From the NCBI GenBank assembly GCA_013397435.1, contig VZRG01001050.1, positions 76,072 to 140,071 on the forward strand: DNA of 64,000 nucleotides, written 5' to 3'. The position numbers and the translations under genes were made by a program. The notes beneath the pieces are model-generated. The model was not told the DNA's origin. It saw only the letters and a list, made by a program, of their open reading frames with translations, and did no database searches. The DNA is from Erythrocercus mccallii. Taxonomy: Eukaryota; Chordata; Aves; Passeriformes; Dicruridae. Every line of letters starts with the position of its first letter. The stretch's first letter is position 1. Positions 60,238 through 64,000 of this stretch are shown one piece after another.

Positions 60238-60287
<50 letters not shown>
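60223..60287 (+). repeat. (GTT)n then (ATT)n trinucleotide microsatellite
   Basis: A GTT run of about five to six units passes directly into an ATT run of about sixteen units. This is a compound microsatellite, likely polymorphic. Confidence 0.95.
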
Positions 60288-61480
60288 TAGCCCTCAGTCC
60301 AGTAAGTTTTTCTGAGCCCTGCTGAAAATGCATTGGTGGTTTGCTACAGGTTTCACCAAACCTTCATAAAATGGAGAGATGGTGAGTGTCCTGTCCTTAA
60401 CATGAGTGAGATTGCACACTGGAAATCAGTCTTCCCTGCCTGTGATGTTCTGCATTAGTTCAAGTCTTCATGCTGTTGAGAAATAACATTTCATTTGTTT
60501 GAGCTCTTTGAGGGTAACCCAGCAGGAACATAGAGCCGGGCAGAGAGGGAAGGACGGATGAATCTCTAAGGTAGCAGCAAGTTCTTAACTCAGTCTAAAA
60601 TGCTGTGAAACCACACCCTTAGGGATACCCTGCTTTAGTTTCTTAAAGAGCATAGATAGGAGCTGACCAATCACTTTTAGAGACTTTAAACACCCTCTGG
60701 TTAATAAATGACTTGCCCTGCTATGCAGCATTGTACATGCTGAAGGGAGTGCCAGCTTTCACTCAACCATTCTTTGGTTTTCAAACATTGGTAATTTTTT
60801 TCAGCTTGTTTTTCAAACAAAAAGATACTGCTTGGCTTTTTCACTCTCTGCCTGCTCCAAATTCTCTGTTAAAAGAACAAGCTTTCAAACTCAGGAATAT
60901 TTTATAGACTTGCATTAGTGTGCAGTCACATAAATCAGGAGAATTCGGTGTACAGAGACCTGCTCCATATTGGGGTTTGGCTTCTGGGTTTGTAGTGCTG
61001 CGAGCCAAGGCAGCAAAACCAGAAATATTTTGTCCAGGTGTCCTGAGTCTTTTGTTCAGCAAAAGGTCCTTGTGAGAACCCCTTTATCTAGACATAAAGA
61101 GAAAATAGAAATGAGCCCTGGGAATTAAGAATTCCCCATTCTCTCCTCCTCTGTGAAAGCCATCCTTCATCCTCCATAAACCAACACATGGACTGGGCTT
61201 TCCATTTTAGCTTTCTTTGGAGATCCTTTCCTTTGAATTTTCTTGCTGATAGGTTTCTGTTGACATTTGTAGGTAGGACTTTATTTCTTCTCAGCTTATC
61301 TTACATGCTGTCAGAGGAGATGAAAGCAGGGGGAGCAAGACTGTTGAGGACTCTCCTCCTGTTTCTTTCTTTGAGAGGAAAAAGTTACTTGTTTCTTCCT
61401 TAGGGATGTTCCCAAGGGTTTTTTATGCTGGTGTGCTCCCCTCTGGGAGCAACTAGAGAAGGGAGGTTGGGTAGGTGTTG

Positions 61481-61555
61481 TATCATAAAATCATAGAATG
61501 TCCCAAGTTGGAAGGGATTCACAAGGATCATTGAGTCCAACTCCTGGTCCTGCAC
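61481..61555 (-). mobile_element. CR1 LINE 3'-end fragment
   Basis: ATCATAGAATGTCCCAAGTT, GGAAGGGATTCACAAGGATC and TGAGTCCAACTCCTG match the reverse-complemented CR1 terminus. It is short and lies in RANBP10 intron 3. Confidence 0.88.
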
Positions 61556-64000
61556 AAGTAAAATTCTCATGGGAATATATTATTCCTCATCAGAGTTGGG
61601 GATAGGTTTCTGCAGAGGGTCTGTATTTAGATTTTCAAACTTCAATTCCACAAGGCTCTGGCAGTCTCATGTAACTCTTAAGTTAATCCTGTTATAAGTG
61701 GAAAGTTCTGCTAAAATCTTCCAGATTTTCCTTCTAGCCAGTTTTGGTGTGATTTTGGTGTGGTTTATTTTTTCTTTATTTTTTTTTTCCTTTTCTTTTG
61801 TTTACTGTGGTTGCCATGGAATCTTTCTACTTCGAATGCGTTTAAATGAGTTTTCAGTTTATGCCTTGGTTTGTCACTTTCTGTGACTCCACTGACAAAC
61901 AAAAGACCTGTGCTAAAGGACTCAGTCACAGTGCTAAATGTAGTAATTATAGAAGCTGAGACTTCACCAAATCATCTGATCTGAAGCAAATTCAATTATG
62001 CATTAGTCCTGCCTGACAGGTGTGTGTCTAAACTAGTCTTTCATTATTTTTCTGGCAACTTCTTCCAATACTGTCCTTGTGTTGGAAACTTTTCCTGATG
62101 ACAAAGCTGAATATCCCACGTAGTCTGAGTCTATTCTTGGATAATGTGGAAGTGGAAAATAATTAATTTCTTTCCTCTTTGTACCTCTATACATGAAAAT
62201 CTCTGTCACTGCTTTGTGATCTTCTCTCCAATCATATATCCCTGGCTCTTCACCCTTCCCTGTCAGGTCTTCTCAATTTACGACAACACTTCTAGACGTT
62301 TTCTGAACATTTAATCACTGGATGTATCACAAGCACCAGTATCTTATTTTTTGTAGTAAAAGAAAACATTAACATTCAGATCAAGTCCAGGAAGTGGCTC
62401 TTATCCCATCTTGCAAACAAGGGCAAAGGAAAATCCTTGCCAAGCTTTCACAATTCTTAAGGCTTCAGCAGAAACAGGAGGGGAAGAAGCTACATGGTTA
62501 CCTGGGAAAAGAAGGCCTTTGGCTTCTAAAGCAATCAGCAAAAGCCCTGAAGTATGGGATTAAATACATGAACAGTATGTGGCAAACAAACAGTGAATCA
62601 GTCTGCTTTCAGAGCCTCTTGGCTACATCAGCAACTTGGACACACTGCTTGATTTTCTGTCTTCAGAAGTAATTTCTATTAAGTTTATTTATTTATGCAG
62701 CTGATGAAGCTCTGGCTTATAGTACCTTATGGTGTTTGTCCTGCTGCAGAGCTCTTTCAGAACTAGCCTTAAAAACAGTTGTCCAAAAAGGCATGTGAGA
62801 TTTCCACACGGTGTCATAGCAAAGCCTTAGACAGGTGTTAGTTACACAGGCAGGGAGTCCTTCAGCTGGCTGTGCCAGTTCCTGTCCACAAAATTGCTTA
62901 TGCCTTTGGTACCCTCTAATTTATCCTATCAAACCAGTTTGTGGGGCTGCATGTGAAATGGGTCACGTAATTGGGTTAATAATAATGGGTGGGGGGCACT
63001 CCTTGGTTCTGGGGTTGTTATTAACTTAGATCTGTCCACTTGCCTGGTTCATCACACAGGTAATGCCAGTTGAAACGGCTCCTTTGGGAAACGTCATTCT
63101 CCCAAATCACTTGGTTAACAGTGGTCAGGGGTTATTTTTGATAGAAAGAGATATGTGTTGAAAACGTCAGTTAAATTTCCCCCCAATTAACAGTTATCCT
63201 GATCATGGAGACATGTTTACAAAGAGACATCTTTCCAGGCATAGTGGGCTGAAGCTAACTTGGCTGGCTCTGTCTCCCTGAATTTTTATTTAGGCTGAGA
63301 ACTTCTCCTGAAATTTGGTTTAGGTCACCTTTTTGCTGACTTAAATATGTTTTTACCTGAAAACATAATTTGTACCTCCTAAGAGGTCATCAGTATGTTT
63401 AGAAACAGCAGGTTTTAGCACTGCACAGTGGATGAGAAGAGAGCAAAGTGGGTCAGTGTGATGGGTCAGCTCTGGAATTATTGAATCCATTTGTGCAGAA
63501 TGGATTTTTAGAAAAATTCTTCACGATATGAGAGCTCACATGGGTGAATATTATTGTGATGCATAAAACAGTAGTGGATAAAAAACATACCCAGCCAAAA
63601 AAAATACATGCTAGAGCAGATCTGAGATTTCTGGCCTTTATGAGTTAGAACACTTTGGATTTATCTACATGAGTCTCTTCTTTTTGGAGAAGTTTATTTT
63701 TATAAGTGAATCTCCTGGTTGTCACCATTGCTTGTACTTTTATCTACGTCTTTGGTTGTGCTACCCCTGTTTCTTCTAAACTAAACAGCAAGATGCACTC
63801 CAGAATCACAGGTAGTGCTCTCCAGCCACTAAGAAGTGTTCACAACACAAGGCTAAGCAATACAGGCTACCCAGCCATATCTGAAAAGAAAATTTTTAAA
63901 TCTCATATTGGAGGAAGTGTCCCGAGACTGATTGAAACTGGTTGTTTCTTTCTTGAATCTGCTCTTACTGTACTGCACCATCTGCTATTTTCAAAAAAGC

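Larger units (their letters stand above)
57311..64000. other. RANBP10 intron 3, incomplete
   Basis: It starts with donor GTAAGT at 57311. The next RANBP10 exon (expected to begin WDKHSYGYHGDDGHS) is not found, so the intron runs past the window edge. It contains a trinucleotide repeat and one CR1 fragment; the rest is featureless AT-rich sequence. Confidence 0.7.

Noticed and set aside
1..64000. CRISPR arrays, operons, prophage or bacterial mobile elements
   Set aside because: The window is vertebrate nuclear DNA with introns and LINEs; no regularly spaced direct repeats or prokaryotic gene organisation are present.

Overview
This window is vertebrate nuclear DNA, almost certainly from a bird. 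It has intron-split animal genes, CpG-island promoters, short compact introns and many degraded fragments of the CR1 LINE, the commonest avian retroposon. Six protein genes are recognised from their translated exons; all are orthologues of genes on human 16q (from memory, chicken chromosome 11). Exons were read by hand with splice sites and phase checked.

Left block (1-20.3 kb). The window opens inside RSPRY1 (+), showing its last three coding exons (RING finger) and a long 3'UTR. ARL2BP (+) follows, with a CpG-island promoter at about 7.0-7.9 kb and six coding exons from 8.2 to 14.55 kb. PLLP (-) is convergent with ARL2BP; coding exons 2-4 are complete and exon 1 runs into a 197-base assembly gap. 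Upstream of PLLP lie two identical tRNA-Leu(CAG) genes in tail-to-tail inverted orientation. This RSPRY1-ARL2BP-PLLP order matches human 16q13.

Right block (21.3-64 kb). THAP11 (-, single coding exon) and CENPT (+, 14 coding exons) share a 250-bp head-to-head promoter holding three copies of a ZNF143/THAP11-like element. RANBP10 (+) begins at 39.5 kb; its first three coding exons are present, separated by a 16.5-kb intron, and the window ends in intron 3. This matches human 16q22.1, so the two blocks join between the tRNA pair and the THAP11 3' end. NUTF2 and TSNAXIP1, which neighbour these genes in human, are not seen.

Functionally the genes are mostly housekeeping: a RING/SPRY protein, an ARL2/ARL3 effector, a myelin/epithelial tetraspan protein, a zinc-finger regulator, a kinetochore histone-fold protein and a CTLH-complex adaptor. 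The most interesting signals are regulatory and structural: the ZNF143/THAP11-like motif cluster (possible THAP11 autoregulation), similar motifs upstream of RANBP10, a perfect RFX X-box where the TSNAXIP1 promoter might have been, a 51-base G run between RSPRY1 and ARL2BP, a locally duplicated block in ARL2BP, and loss of the THAP11 polyglutamine tract. I found no convincing undescribed gene system; one long, once-interrupted open frame in RANBP10 intron 2 is unexplained.
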